Numbered from the stretch's first letter, positions 8,795 to 16,645 are shown. The stretch: 39,545 bases of DNA from an uncultured Oscillospiraceae bacterium (GCA_934670025.1 CAKUOS010000015.1:1-39545), one strand, 5' to 3'. Notes: generated from the sequence alone by a model not told the origin. Translations and numbers: made by a program.

Positions 8795-8834
8795 GAAAAA
8801 TAAAAAACGCGGCACAGGTGATCTGTGCCGCGTT
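8795..8834 (-). terminator. Attenuator terminator in the pheA leader
   Basis: On the minus strand AACGCGGCACAG (8834-8823) pairs perfectly with CTGTGCCGCGTT (8817-8806), followed by TTTTTATTTTTC. It lies between the leader peptide and the pheA ribosome site, only four bases before the GGAGAGGG, so it can only serve to stop transcription before pheA. This is region 3:4 of a classical attenuator. Confidence 0.9.
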
Positions 8835-8914
8835 GTGAAAACATCGTGCTGTTTCCGCGCATCACAAATTACCCTTACCGAAAAACAGTAAAGGTAAAAA
8901 TAAACCCGAATGCG
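8824..8914 (-). promoter_or_regulatory. Possible anti-terminator and protector pairings of the pheA attenuator
   Basis: By eye, TGTG (8866-8863) and CGCG (8859-8856) can pair with CACA (8827-8824) and CGCG (8832-8829). That would occupy most of the 5' arm of the terminator. An alternative is TTGTGA (8867-8862) with TCACAA (8838-8833). In turn ATGCG (8862-8858) can pair with CGCAT (8914-8910) inside the leader peptide codons. These are the 2:3 and 1:2 helices expected of a ribosome-stalling attenuator. They were not folded by computer, and their stabilities are unknown. Confidence 0.45.
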
Positions 8915-8928
8915 GAAGAAACGTACAT
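8875..8928 (-). CDS. pheL: Phe-rich leader peptide of pheA
   Basis: A 17-codon gene encoding MYVSSAFGFIFTFTVFR and ending in TAA, with Phe at positions 7, 9, 11, 13 and 16. GAGG sits eight bases before the ATG. It lies between the promoter (8959-8987) and an intrinsic terminator (8795-8834), upstream of pheA. This is the layout of the enteric pheL attenuator, where a ribosome stalled at Phe codons through lack of charged tRNA-Phe prevents the terminator from forming. The peptide is not similar in detail to enteric PheL beyond Phe content. It is too short for routine gene finders. The assignment is inferred from composition and layout. Confidence 0.82.
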   Translation of the reverse strand: MYVSSAFGFIFTFTVFR

Positions 8929-8958
8929 ATCGATGACCTCGTTTGCTTTGATGGCCCC

Positions 8959-8987
8959 ATCCTAGCAGAATGCGGCGCAAATGTCAA
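8959..8987 (-). promoter_or_regulatory. Sigma-A promoter of the pheA leader
   Basis: On the minus strand TTGACA (8987-8982) and TAGGAT (8964-8959) are 17 bases apart. The -35 is perfect. Transcription should start near 8952, about 12 bases before the leader-peptide ribosome site. The -35 box begins five bases after the rluD stop codon. Confidence 0.88.
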
Positions 8988-8991
8988 GCCC

Positions 8992-9894
8992 CTACTTCGC
9001 GCGCAGCTTTTCGATGAGCGCCTGCATATAACCCGGCAGCTCGCACGTGACGGTGACGGGCGCGCCGGTGCGCGGATGGACGAATGTGAGTTCGCGCGCG
9101 TGCAGACACTGGCTGCTTTGCCCGAGCTCGGGCTTTTTATGGCCGTAGACCGTGTCGCCGAGGATCGGATGGCCGCGATAGGCCATATGGACGCGGATCT
9201 GATGCGTGCGGCCCGTTTCGAGCCGGCACTCGACGAGCGTATAGCCCGCGAAGCGCTCCAGCACGCGCCAGTGCGTGACGGCTGCGCGGCTGTTTTTCTG
9301 CGTGACGGCCATTTTTTTGCGGTCGGTGGGGTGCCGGCCGATCGGCGCGTCGATCGTGCCCGTGTCGTCCCGGATGCTGCCGCAGACGATGCACACGTAC
9401 GTCCGGGCCAGCGAGTGATCCTTGAGCTGCGCGGCGAGGCGCGCGTGCGCAAAGTCGTTTTTCGCGGCGATGATGAGCCCGGAGGTGTCTTTGTCGATGC
9501 GGTGGACGATGCCGGGACGCTTTTCCCCGCCGATCCCGGACAGAGAATCGCCGCAGTGCGCCAGCAGCGCGTTGACGAGCGTCCCGTCGGCGTGACCGGG
9601 CGCGGGATGCACCACAAGCCCCTTGGGCTTGTTTACCACGATGACGTCTGCGTCCTCATAGCGCACGTCGAGCGGGATCTGCTGCGCGGCGATGGGGACC
9701 TCCTGCACATCGGGGAGCGTCAGCTCCAGAACCGTCCCTGCGGGGAGCTTTTCGTTCTTTTTGACGGGGCTGCCGCCGCGCGTCACGGCACCTTCGGCGA
9801 TGAGCCGCTGCGCGCGGCTGCGCGTCAGCTCCGGAACGAGCCGGGCGAGGGCGGCGTCGAGCCGCTCGTCCGCGCGGTCAAGCGTCAGCGTCAT
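8992..9894 (-). CDS. RluA-family pseudouridine synthase (RluD-like)
   Basis: A 300-residue enzyme that isomerises uridine in rRNA. Residues about 4-60 are an S4 RNA-binding domain. The catalytic domain carries DVIVVNKPKGLVVHPAPGH and the signature GIVHRIDKDTSGLII with catalytic Asp at residue 134. An S4 domain followed by this catalytic domain is the RluD/RluC layout; RluD modifies helix 69 of 23S rRNA, but the target is not certain here. The ATG lies inside the end of lspA (17-base overlap), so the genes are co-transcribed and probably coupled, as in many Gram-positive bacteria. Confidence 0.93.
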   Translation of the reverse strand: MTLTLDRADERLDAALARLVPELTRSRAQRLIAEGAVTRGGSPVKKNEKLPAGTVLELTLPDVQEVPIAAQQIPLDVRYEDADVIVVNKPKGLVVHPAPGHADGTLVNALLAHCGDSLSGIGGEKRPGIVHRIDKDTSGLIIAAKNDFAHARLAAQLKDHSLARTYVCIVCGSIRDDTGTIDAPIGRHPTDRKKMAVTQKNSRAAVTHWRVLERFAGYTLVECRLETGRTHQIRVHMAYRGHPILGDTVYGHKKPELGQSSQCLHARELTFVHPRTGAPVTVTCELPGYMQALIEKLRAK

Positions 9895-10372
9895 GCGGCT
9901 TGTCCTTCTTTTTCGGCTCGTCGGCCAGCAGCTCCTTGTCCTTCAGCAGGATGTAGAGCACCAGAACGCCCGCGCCGAACGTGATGAAAAGATCCGCGAC
10001 GTTGAACGTCGAGAACCACGGGATGCAGATCATGTCGATGACGAGGCCCGTGGAGATGCGGTCGATGAAATTGCCGATCGCGCCGCCGGTGATCGCCGCC
10101 AGACACCACAGCTCGGGCTTCTTTTTCAGCCACTTTTTTGCGATCACAAGGATCACGACCGCCAGATATACCGCGGTCATCACCACGAACAGCCACCGCG
10201 CGCCGCGCAGAAGACTCAGCGCCATGCCGTCGTTCGTCACGTAGTGCAGCTGCAAAAAGCCGGGAATGAGCGTGACGGTGTTGCCCACGAGATGTTGGGC
10301 GGCGAGATATTTCGTCAGCTGGTCGACGGCGACGATCGCCGCCGTGAACAGCGCAAGCACAGCATAGAACAA
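9878..10372 (-). CDS. lspA: Lipoprotein signal peptidase (signal peptidase II)
   Basis: A 164-residue membrane aspartyl protease that removes signal peptides from lipidated prolipoproteins. It has four hydrophobic segments and the conserved boxes VDQLTK, GGAIGNFIDR, VIDM and FNVADLF, the latter three holding the catalytic and structural aspartates. The motif usually reading N-x-G-A-A-F is here N-D-G-M-A-L. The start is a TTG at 10372: the AAAGGAGG site is eight bases upstream and the nearby ATG at 10365 is out of frame. A charged tail (KKKDKPHDADA) ends the protein inside the overlap with rluD. It would act on the lipoprotein at 989-1477 after Lgt (34811-35683). Confidence 0.95.
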   Translation of the reverse strand: MFYAVLALFTAAIVAVDQLTKYLAAQHLVGNTVTLIPGFLQLHYVTNDGMALSLLRGARWLFVVMTAVYLAVVILVIAKKWLKKKPELWCLAAITGGAIGNFIDRISTGLVIDMICIPWFSTFNVADLFITFGAGVLVLYILLKDKELLADEPKKKDKPHDADA

Positions 10373-10402
10373 GGCTGTATCCTCCTTTGAGCAAGTGGGA
10401 AT

Positions 10403-10431
10403 ATGATACCATATTTCCGTCCGATTTGCAA
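10403..10431 (-). promoter_or_regulatory. Sigma-A promoter of lspA-rluD
   Basis: On the minus strand TTGCAA (10431-10426) and TATCAT (10408-10403) are 17 bases apart and 30 bases upstream of the TTG start. Confidence 0.72.
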
Positions 10432-10439
10432 TTGCAGCA

Positions 10440-10477
10440 GATAAAACAGGCCGCGCGCCGATTGTCCGGTGCGCGGC
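10440..10477 (-). terminator. Terminator after the GNAT gene
   Basis: GCCGCGCACC and GGCGCGCGGC on the minus strand form a 10-bp stem (one G-T pair) with an eight-base loop, followed by CTGTTTTAT. It ends the foldase-lipid kinase-GNAT operon just before the lspA promoter. Confidence 0.75.
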
Positions 10478-10482
10478 TGCGT

Positions 10483-11043
10483 TTATGCGTATTGGCTCAG
10501 GATCGCGGCGGCGTCGATCCCGCCGATGGGGATGAGCGGCGCCGGGACGCCGTCAAACGAGCCGATGTGCTTTTCAAACCACACCACGTCGCGCCACGCG
10601 CCGTTTTTGTAACCGCTTTTGTGATACGTACCGAGCAGACGGAAGCCCATCTTTTCGTGCAGCGCGCGGCTTCGGTCGTTCGGCATGGTCACGACGCCGT
10701 AGGCCGTGCGCACGCCCTGCGCCCGGAGCAGCGCCAGAAGCGCGCCGTAGAGCTTCGAACCGAGGCCCCTGCCCGCCGCGTCGCGGGAAACATAGACGGA
10801 CAGCTCCGCGTTCCAGCCGTAGGCCGCGCGCTCCTGCGCGCGGTGCGCGTAGGCGTAGGCCAGGACGCGGCCGTCTTCCTCGGCGATCAGCCACGGATAG
10901 ACCGCGCCGTAGGACGCGATGCGGCCGGAAAACTCCGCCTCCGACGGCAAAACCGTCTCAAACGTGATGGAGGTGTCAATATACTGGGCATAAATGGCCA
11001 GACACGCGCGCGCGTCGGCGGTCGCTGCAAAACGAAGCGTCAT
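10483..11043 (-). CDS. GNAT family N-acetyltransferase (MnaT/phosphinothricin-acetyltransferase-like)
   Basis: A 186-residue acetyl-CoA-dependent acetyltransferase. It shows the acetyl-CoA loop GRGLGSKLYG, the ELSVYVS strand before it, and the later PNDRSRALHEKMGFRLLGTY and GYKNGAWRDVVWFEK blocks that are typical of the YncA/MnaT and phosphinothricin-acetyltransferase group. Those enzymes acetylate amino acids such as methionine sulfone derivatives or glutamate analogues; the native substrate here is unknown. It is the last gene of a three-gene operon, nine bases after the lipid kinase stop. About 30 extra C-terminal residues follow the family core. Confidence 0.88.
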   Translation of the reverse strand: MTLRFAATADARACLAIYAQYIDTSITFETVLPSEAEFSGRIASYGAVYPWLIAEEDGRVLAYAYAHRAQERAAYGWNAELSVYVSRDAAGRGLGSKLYGALLALLRAQGVRTAYGVVTMPNDRSRALHEKMGFRLLGTYHKSGYKNGAWRDVVWFEKHIGSFDGVPAPLIPIGGIDAAAILSQYA

Positions 11044-11052
11044 AGAAGCCTC

Positions 11053-11949
11053 CTAAGGCACGATAATATCGATCGCACGGTGGTTGTTGCTGATCGTGAC
11101 GTCCGTGACGCTGCCGCCGAACTCGCCGTCGACGGTCCATGCGGTGGGCTCATCGAATTCGAAGCGCAGCTCCGACGCGCGTGCGAAGATGAACGAATCG
11201 TTGTCGAATTCCATCCGCAGCGCGCGGGAGGCGGCGAGGTTGAATTCGGCGAGGTTTTTGGTGTCGCGGACAAGGACCATCTCATACAGCCCGTCGTTGA
11301 GCGAGATGCCGAGATCCTTTGTGGCCTTGAAGCCGCCGACGGACGTTGTGCTCGTGACAAGGCCGACGAGCACGTCGGCCTCCTCCGTTTTTTCGCCGTG
11401 CGTCACGCGCACGTGCGTGGACTTCAGCCGCCCGAGCGCGCCCGCGCCGTTCATGATGTAGGCGAGGCGGCCCCAGACGCGCTTATCAGCCTGCGGCGTC
11501 TCATACGGCACGTCGGTAAAGATGCCGAAGGCCGCGACGTAGGCGAAATAGCGGTCCTGGCCGAACGCGCCGATGTCCATCGGGAACGGCCGGCCGGTCA
11601 CGATCTCGTTTGCCGCGCGGAGCGTGTCTCTTGACAGGCCGAGCGTGGATGCCACGTCGTTGACCGTGCCGCCGGGGATGTAGCCCAGCGGCGGGCGCTT
11701 GCCCGCGGGCAGGGCCATGAGGCCGCTGACGGCCTCGTTGAGCGTGCCGTCGCCGCCGGTGCAGACGAGAAGATCGTACTGTGCGCCGCGTGCGGCGATC
11801 TGTCCGGTGATGTCGCGCGGGTGCGCGGTCATGTGGACGGTCGTCTCATACCCGGCGCGCGCGAAGACGGCGAGCACGTCCATGAGCGTGGCGCGGATCT
11901 CCGCATGACCGGCGTTGGGATTGATAAAAAACAGGAGCTTTTTGTTCAT
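11053..11949 (-). CDS. YegS/BmrU-family lipid kinase (copy 2)
   Basis: A 298-residue diacylglycerol-kinase-family protein. It starts MNKKLLFFINPNAGHAE, has the nucleotide-binding GGDGTLNEAVSGLM followed by YIPGGTVNDVASTLGL, and ends with the beta-sandwich domain (WTVDGEFGG). T replaces the first S of the usual GGTxND/GGSGND element, as in the YegS-like branch. The ATG at 11949 has only a distant GAGG, so the start is less certain than for its neighbours. It lies 34 bases after the foldase gene and nine before the GNAT gene, so co-transcribed. The sequence differs clearly from copy 1 (4520-5437), so the two are not a recent duplication. Confidence 0.9.
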   Translation of the reverse strand: MNKKLLFFINPNAGHAEIRATLMDVLAVFARAGYETTVHMTAHPRDITGQIAARGAQYDLLVCTGGDGTLNEAVSGLMALPAGKRPPLGYIPGGTVNDVASTLGLSRDTLRAANEIVTGRPFPMDIGAFGQDRYFAYVAAFGIFTDVPYETPQADKRVWGRLAYIMNGAGALGRLKSTHVRVTHGEKTEEADVLVGLVTSTTSVGGFKATKDLGISLNDGLYEMVLVRDTKNLAEFNLAASRALRMEFDNDSFIFARASELRFEFDEPTAWTVDGEFGGSVTDVTISNNHRAIDIIVP

Positions 11950-11983
11950 GATGCGGGGTGTTCCTCTACAGGCGCGGGACGGA

Positions 11984-13417
11984 TCATTCCGTCGCGGCCG
12001 TGGTCTGCATGATGTCGACAAGCGCCGCGTTCTGCATCTCGTCCGAGGATTCAAATTTGTCGGTGAGCTCCGTCAGAACGTCCACGGAGAGCTTGTCGAG
12101 ATAATCGGCCTCCGCGCAGACGTACCAGTACGGATGCTCGCACTGCGAGGAGAAGTACATGATGTGATAGCCGTAGTCCGTCTTGACGATGCCGGTGTCG
12201 CCGGGCTGACGCGCGGGATCGAAGCACCAGGCGTCGAAGGTATCGACCATCTGACCGGGATAGACCTCTTCATACAGGCCGCCGTTCGTTGCGCTGCCGG
12301 GATCCTGCGAGTTTTCCGCCGCCAGATATGCGAAGGAATCCTCGGTGTGCTCGCCGGCCTGCCACTGCGCAAGCAGCTCCTCGGCCTTCTGTTTGGCTTC
12401 GGCCCAGGCGGCGTCGGTATACGTGCCGTCGTCGTTCTGCCCGGACGGCTTGATGAGGATATGGCGGACGTTGACCATGTTCGTGTCGGATTTTTCGATG
12501 CCGTTCGCGGTGTAGTTCGCGGCGTTTTCGTCAAAATAGGCGCTGACGTCGTCGGAAGAATATTCCTTCGCGTCGACGCACGATTGCAGATATGCGGACG
12601 CGATCAGCTGCCGCTCCACAAACGCGCGGAACGCGCTGAGCGAGGCCGAGGGGCCGTAGGCCGTCTGCAAATAGGCGTCGGCGCTCTCAAAGCCGTAGGT
12701 CACGGCGGAGGTGGTGAGGTTGCTGCCGAGCTCGTCGAGGTAGGTCTGATCCTCCTCGTCCAGCCGGAAGCCGGCCAGCCGCGCCTCCTGCCAGACGGCG
12801 GAAACGCTCTGGTAATTCTGGATCGCGGCTTGCAGGAAATACTGCTGCCAGGTGAGCGAATCGTCAAAGACGCACATCTGCTGGTCGAACGGGACGGTCT
12901 GATCGATGAAATACGCGGCGTAACTGCCGTAGTTGTTTGCGAAGGAGTAATACTGCTGCCAGTAATAATACGGCAGATCGCGGTTTGTCAGACGGTCATC
13001 GCCGCAGACGGCGACGGTCCGGTCCAGAACGTCCTCGGTCAGCGCGTCTGCCTCCACGGTGTAGCTCACGCCGTTGCCCGCGGGCTCGGTCTGCGTATCG
13101 TCGGGCGTTTCGGGCTGCTCGTCCGTGTTTGCCGGGTCTTCCTGCGCGCCGGGCTGGTCTGTGTCTTCGGAGATCGTGGGGTCGTCGGACGGCGCCTCGG
13201 GCGTTTCGGAAGCCGGCTTGCCGGTCACCAGGACGATCGCCACGATGAGCGCCGCGGCGGCGCCGGCCAGGATCCACGGCAGCGGCGATTTTTTCTTTTC
13301 AGGCTTTTTTTCGTGCAGCGCGGCCTGCGCCTCGGCGTCCTCGCCGGTGATGGTAAAGGAAAGCCCCTCGCCCGTTTCGGGCGTTTCCTGCGTGGGCGTA
13401 TGGTTCAGTTCATCCAT
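11984..13417 (-). CDS. Membrane-anchored parvulin-type peptidyl-prolyl isomerase (PrsA/SurA-like foldase)
   Basis: A 477-residue extracytoplasmic foldase. Residues 1-46 are cytoplasmic and end in a Lys-rich stretch. One membrane helix spans about 47-65. An acidic Pro/Glu/Asp/Thr linker runs to about 115, followed by a helical N domain and, near the C terminus, a parvulin domain with VRHILIK, GSATNGGLYE and DTGIVKTDYGYHIMYF. PrsA itself is a lipoprotein; here a transmembrane anchor replaces the lipobox. I chose the ATG at 13417 because GGAGG lies eight bases upstream. It is first in an operon with a lipid kinase and a GNAT gene. Likely role: folding exported proteins outside the membrane. Confidence 0.87.
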   Translation of the reverse strand: MDELNHTPTQETPETGEGLSFTITGEDAEAQAALHEKKPEKKKSPLPWILAGAAAALIVAIVLVTGKPASETPEAPSDDPTISEDTDQPGAQEDPANTDEQPETPDDTQTEPAGNGVSYTVEADALTEDVLDRTVAVCGDDRLTNRDLPYYYWQQYYSFANNYGSYAAYFIDQTVPFDQQMCVFDDSLTWQQYFLQAAIQNYQSVSAVWQEARLAGFRLDEEDQTYLDELGSNLTTSAVTYGFESADAYLQTAYGPSASLSAFRAFVERQLIASAYLQSCVDAKEYSSDDVSAYFDENAANYTANGIEKSDTNMVNVRHILIKPSGQNDDGTYTDAAWAEAKQKAEELLAQWQAGEHTEDSFAYLAAENSQDPGSATNGGLYEEVYPGQMVDTFDAWCFDPARQPGDTGIVKTDYGYHIMYFSSQCEHPYWYVCAEADYLDKLSVDVLTELTDKFESSDEMQNAALVDIMQTTAATE

Positions 13418-13451
13418 GTGCGGTTCCTCCATTTGGATTCAGTGTCTCCTT

Positions 13452-13480
13452 AGCATATCACAAGCGCCGCGCGTTTGCAA
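13452..13480 (-). promoter_or_regulatory. Sigma-A promoter of the foldase operon
   Basis: On the minus strand TTGCAA (13480-13475) and TATGCT (13457-13452) are 17 bases apart, with TG one base before the -10 (extended -10). Confidence 0.75.
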
Positions 13481-13536
13481 TCGGGGCGCGGGCGTTCAAA
13501 TTGAAACATTTTTTGAATTTTCACCGGGCGTTTTCC

Positions 13537-13564
13537 TTGACAACCGCAAAAAAACGGGTATACT
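13537..13564 (+). promoter_or_regulatory. Sigma-A promoter of the ileS T-box transcript
   Basis: TTGACA (13537-13542) and TATACT (13559-13564) are 16 bases apart, directly upstream of the T-box leader. Confidence 0.85.
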
Positions 13565-13577
13565 GTAACTGATTATA

Positions 13578-13808
13578 TGCGATGAAAAGGACAAGTACGG
13601 GGTTTGGCGCGCAAAGAGAGCTGCCGGTCGGTGTGAGGCAGCGGCAACGTTCCCCCGAAGATCCCCTTGGAGCAGCCGGGCAGAATTGCAGTAAGCCCGG
13701 ACGGGTCTTCCCGTTACAGAAGACGAGTGTCCGCGCGGCGCTGCGCGGAAATTCAGGTGGTACCGCGGTAATTTATCGCCCTGAGCCTTCGCTCGGGGCG
13801 TTTTGTTT
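13578..13808 (+). promoter_or_regulatory. T-box riboswitch leader of ileS, specifier ATC (Ile)
   Basis: The leader has the standard T-box order. It opens with GATGAAAAGGACAAGTA, then AGAGAG with GGTGTGAGGCAGC, and an ATC triplet at 13661-13663 just before CCTTGGAGCAGCC, where the specifier codon sits. The T-box core AGGTGGTACCGCGG follows at 13755-13768, and last an intrinsic terminator (CGCCCTGAGC with GCTCGGGGCG, then TTTTGTTTTTC, 13777-13808). ATC is an isoleucine codon, matching the downstream ileS. Uncharged tRNA-Ile should pair with the specifier and with TGGT in the T-box to form the antiterminator. This explains the whole gap between the foldase gene and ileS. Confidence 0.96.
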
Positions 13809-13823
13809 TTCTAGGAGGAAGAT

Positions 13824-16631
13824 ATGGAATACAAACAGACGCTGAATATGACGAAGTCGGGCTTCCCGATGCGCGGCGGTCTGCCGATGCGCGAACCGGA
13901 TATGCTCAAGCACTGGCAGGAGCTCGATCTTTACAACGAGCTGCTCAAAAAGAACGACGGCAAGCCCCTGTTCTCCCTGCACGACGGCCCTCCGTTCTCC
14001 AACGGCGCGCTGCATATGGGCCACGCGCTCAACAAGTGCATCAAGGACTTCATGATCCGCTCGGCCGCGATGCGCGGCTACTATACGCCGTATATCCCCG
14101 GCTGGGATAACCATGGTATGCCGATCGAGTCCGCCATCATCAAGCAGAACAAGCTCAACCACAAGGCCATGCCCATTCCGGAGTTCCGCTCCGCGTGCCA
14201 CGACTTTGCGCAGCATTACATCGACGTGCAGATGGAGGGCTTCAAGCGCCTGGGCGTCGTCGCCGACTGGGAGCATCCGTACAAGACCATGGCCCCGAGC
14301 TTTGAGGCCGAAGAGGTCAAGGTCTTCGGCGCGATGTACAAAAAGGGCTACATCTACAAGGGCCTGAAGCCCGTCTACTGGTGCTATCACGACGAGACGG
14401 CGCTGGCCGAGGCCGAGATCGAGTATCAGGACGATCCGTGCACCACGGTCTACGTCAAGTTCCCGATGCATGACGATGCGGGCAAGCTCTCCCATCTGGA
14501 TAAGAGCAAGCTCTTCTTCGTCATCTGGACGACGACGATCTGGACGCTGCCGGGCAACCTTGCCATCGCGCTCAACCCGTCGGAGAGCTACGCCATCGTG
14601 AAGAACGAGGCAAACGGCGAGCAGTATATCGTCGCCGAGGCGCTCTGCGAAAAGGTCATGCGTGTGGGCGGCGTGGAGCACTATACCATCGTCGAGACGC
14701 ATCCGGGCAGCTTCTATGAAAATATGCTGGCCGATCATCCGTTCCTGCCGAAGACGAGCCGCCTCGTGCTGGCCGACTACGTCACGATGGACTCCGGTAC
14801 CGGCTGCGTCCATACCGCGCCGGGCTTCGGCGCCGACGACTATCAGACCTGCCGCCGCTACGGCATGGAGATGGTCGTGCCGGTCGACGATCAGGGCCGT
14901 CACACCGATTACGCGGGCAAATACGCCGGGATGCGCGTGGAGGAGTCCAACCCCGTGATCCTCAAGGATATGCAGGAAAGCGGCGTGCTGTTCGCCTCGG
15001 AAGAGATCGTCCACTCCTATCCGCACTGCTGGCGCTGCAAAAAGCCCATCATCTTCCGCGCCACGCCGCAGTGGTTCTGCTCCGTCGATTCGTTCAAGGA
15101 CGAGGCGTGCGCGGCCTGCGACGACGTGCGCTGGCTGCCCGCATGGGGCATCGACCGCATGAAGGCCATGATCCGCGAGCGCGCCGACTGGTGCATCTCC
15201 CGGCAGCGCCGCTGGGGTCTGCCGATCCCGGTGTTCTACTGCAAGGACTGCGGCAAGCCTGTCTGCACCGACGAGACGATCGCAAAGATCTCGCAGCTGT
15301 TCGGCGAATTCGGCTCGAACGTCTGGTTTGAGCGCGACGCAGACGAGCTCGTGCCCGAAGGCTTCACCTGCCCGCACTGCGGCGGCAGGCATTTTGACAA
15401 GGAAACGGACACGCTCGACGGCTGGTTCGACTCCGGTTCGACGCATTTCGCCTCCATGCTGAAGGATCAGGGATTCTGGCCCGCGACCGTTTATCTCGAG
15501 GGTCTCGATCAGTACCGCGGCTGGTTCCAGTCGAGCCTGCTGACCGCGGTCGGCGCGCTGGGCAAGGGAGCTCCGTTCAAAGAGTGCGTCACGCACGGCT
15601 GGACCGTCGACGGCGAGGGCAAGGCCATGCACAAGTCGCTCGGCAACGGCGTCGATCCCGCGGACGTGTTCAAGAAATACGGCGCGGATATCTGCCGCCT
15701 GTGGGCAGGCTCGGCGGATTATCACGTCGATGTGCGCTGCTCCGACGCGATCTTCAAGCAGCTGAGCCAGAACTATCTCAAGTTCCGCAATACGGCGAAG
15801 TTCTGCCTCGATAACCTCACCGATTTCGATCCCAACGCGCTGGTGGCGCCCGAAAAGATGGAGCCGCTCGACCGCTGGGCCGTCACGAAGCTCAACGCGC
15901 TGCTCGAAAAGTGTGAAGCGGCCTATCAGAACTATGAATTCCTCACCGTCTCGCACGCCGTCAACGATTTCTGCGTCGTGACGCTTTCGAGCCTGTATCT
16001 CGATATCATCAAAGATCACCTCTACTGCGACGGCAAGGATTCCGACGCCCGCCGCTCGGCGCAGTCGGCGCTGTGGATCATCCTCGACGCCATGACCAAG
16101 GTCTTCGCGCCGATCCTGGCCTTCACCTGCGACGAGATCTGGCTGCAAATGCCGCACCGCACGGACGACGATCCGCGCAACGTCCTGCTCAACCAGATGT
16201 CGAAGCCGTATACGGACTATGCGCTGTCCGATGTGGAGATGGCCGCATGGGACACCGCGTTCCGCGTCCGCTCCGACGTCAACGGCGTGCTTGAAGCGGC
16301 CCGCGCCGACAAGCGCATCGGCAAGCCGCTCGAGGCGCACGTGGCGCTGTTTGCAAACGACGACGAGGCGAAGGCCGCGCTTGAGACGATCAGGGCCATC
16401 AATCTGCCGGAGATCTTCATCGTCTCCAACGTCGCCGCCGACGAGGCTGCGCCCGCCGAAGGCGCCGTGACCGGCACGGGCGAAAACTTCCCCGGCCTGA
16501 CGGTCGCCGTGACCGAGGCCAGAGGCACGAAGTGCCCGCGCTGCTGGATGCACTCCGAAAGCCCCGACGAGCACGGCCTGTGCCCGCGCTGCGCCGCAGT
16601 CTGCAAGGCGCTGAACGTGGTCTTCGAATAA
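13824..16631 (+). CDS. ileS: Isoleucyl-tRNA synthetase
   Basis: A 935-residue class I synthetase charging tRNA-Ile. The HIGH motif is HMGH in PPFSNGALHMGHALNK, the large CP1 editing domain follows (WTTTIWTLPGN and the Thr/Asp-rich pocket), and the KMSKS loop reads AMHKS in GKAMHKSLGN. The C terminus has a zinc-binding CPRC plus CPRC pair (KCPRCWMH and GLCPRCAAVC). Size and layout fit the bacterial, eukaryote-unlike form. Regulation is by the T-box directly upstream. An AGGAGG site precedes the ATG. The M-H-K-S form of the second signature is a deviation from the usual M-S-K-S. Confidence 0.98.
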   Translation: MEYKQTLNMTKSGFPMRGGLPMREPDMLKHWQELDLYNELLKKNDGKPLFSLHDGPPFSNGALHMGHALNKCIKDFMIRSAAMRGYYTPYIPGWDNHGMPIESAIIKQNKLNHKAMPIPEFRSACHDFAQHYIDVQMEGFKRLGVVADWEHPYKTMAPSFEAEEVKVFGAMYKKGYIYKGLKPVYWCYHDETALAEAEIEYQDDPCTTVYVKFPMHDDAGKLSHLDKSKLFFVIWTTTIWTLPGNLAIALNPSESYAIVKNEANGEQYIVAEALCEKVMRVGGVEHYTIVETHPGSFYENMLADHPFLPKTSRLVLADYVTMDSGTGCVHTAPGFGADDYQTCRRYGMEMVVPVDDQGRHTDYAGKYAGMRVEESNPVILKDMQESGVLFASEEIVHSYPHCWRCKKPIIFRATPQWFCSVDSFKDEACAACDDVRWLPAWGIDRMKAMIRERADWCISRQRRWGLPIPVFYCKDCGKPVCTDETIAKISQLFGEFGSNVWFERDADELVPEGFTCPHCGGRHFDKETDTLDGWFDSGSTHFASMLKDQGFWPATVYLEGLDQYRGWFQSSLLTAVGALGKGAPFKECVTHGWTVDGEGKAMHKSLGNGVDPADVFKKYGADICRLWAGSADYHVDVRCSDAIFKQLSQNYLKFRNTAKFCLDNLTDFDPNALVAPEKMEPLDRWAVTKLNALLEKCEAAYQNYEFLTVSHAVNDFCVVTLSSLYLDIIKDHLYCDGKDSDARRSAQSALWIILDAMTKVFAPILAFTCDEIWLQMPHRTDDDPRNVLLNQMSKPYTDYALSDVEMAAWDTAFRVRSDVNGVLEAARADKRIGKPLEAHVALFANDDEAKAALETIRAINLPEIFIVSNVAADEAAPAEGAVTGTGENFPGLTVAVTEARGTKCPRCWMHSESPDEHGLCPRCAAVCKALNVVFE

Positions 16632-16645
16632 AGTATTTTCCACAC

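Noticed and set aside
13773..16643. A 956-codon open frame on the minus strand opposite ileS
   Set aside because: It is a shadow of ileS caused by GC-rich codon use. It has no ribosome site, the composition is rich in Arg, His, Ala and Asp, and no protein family is recognisable.
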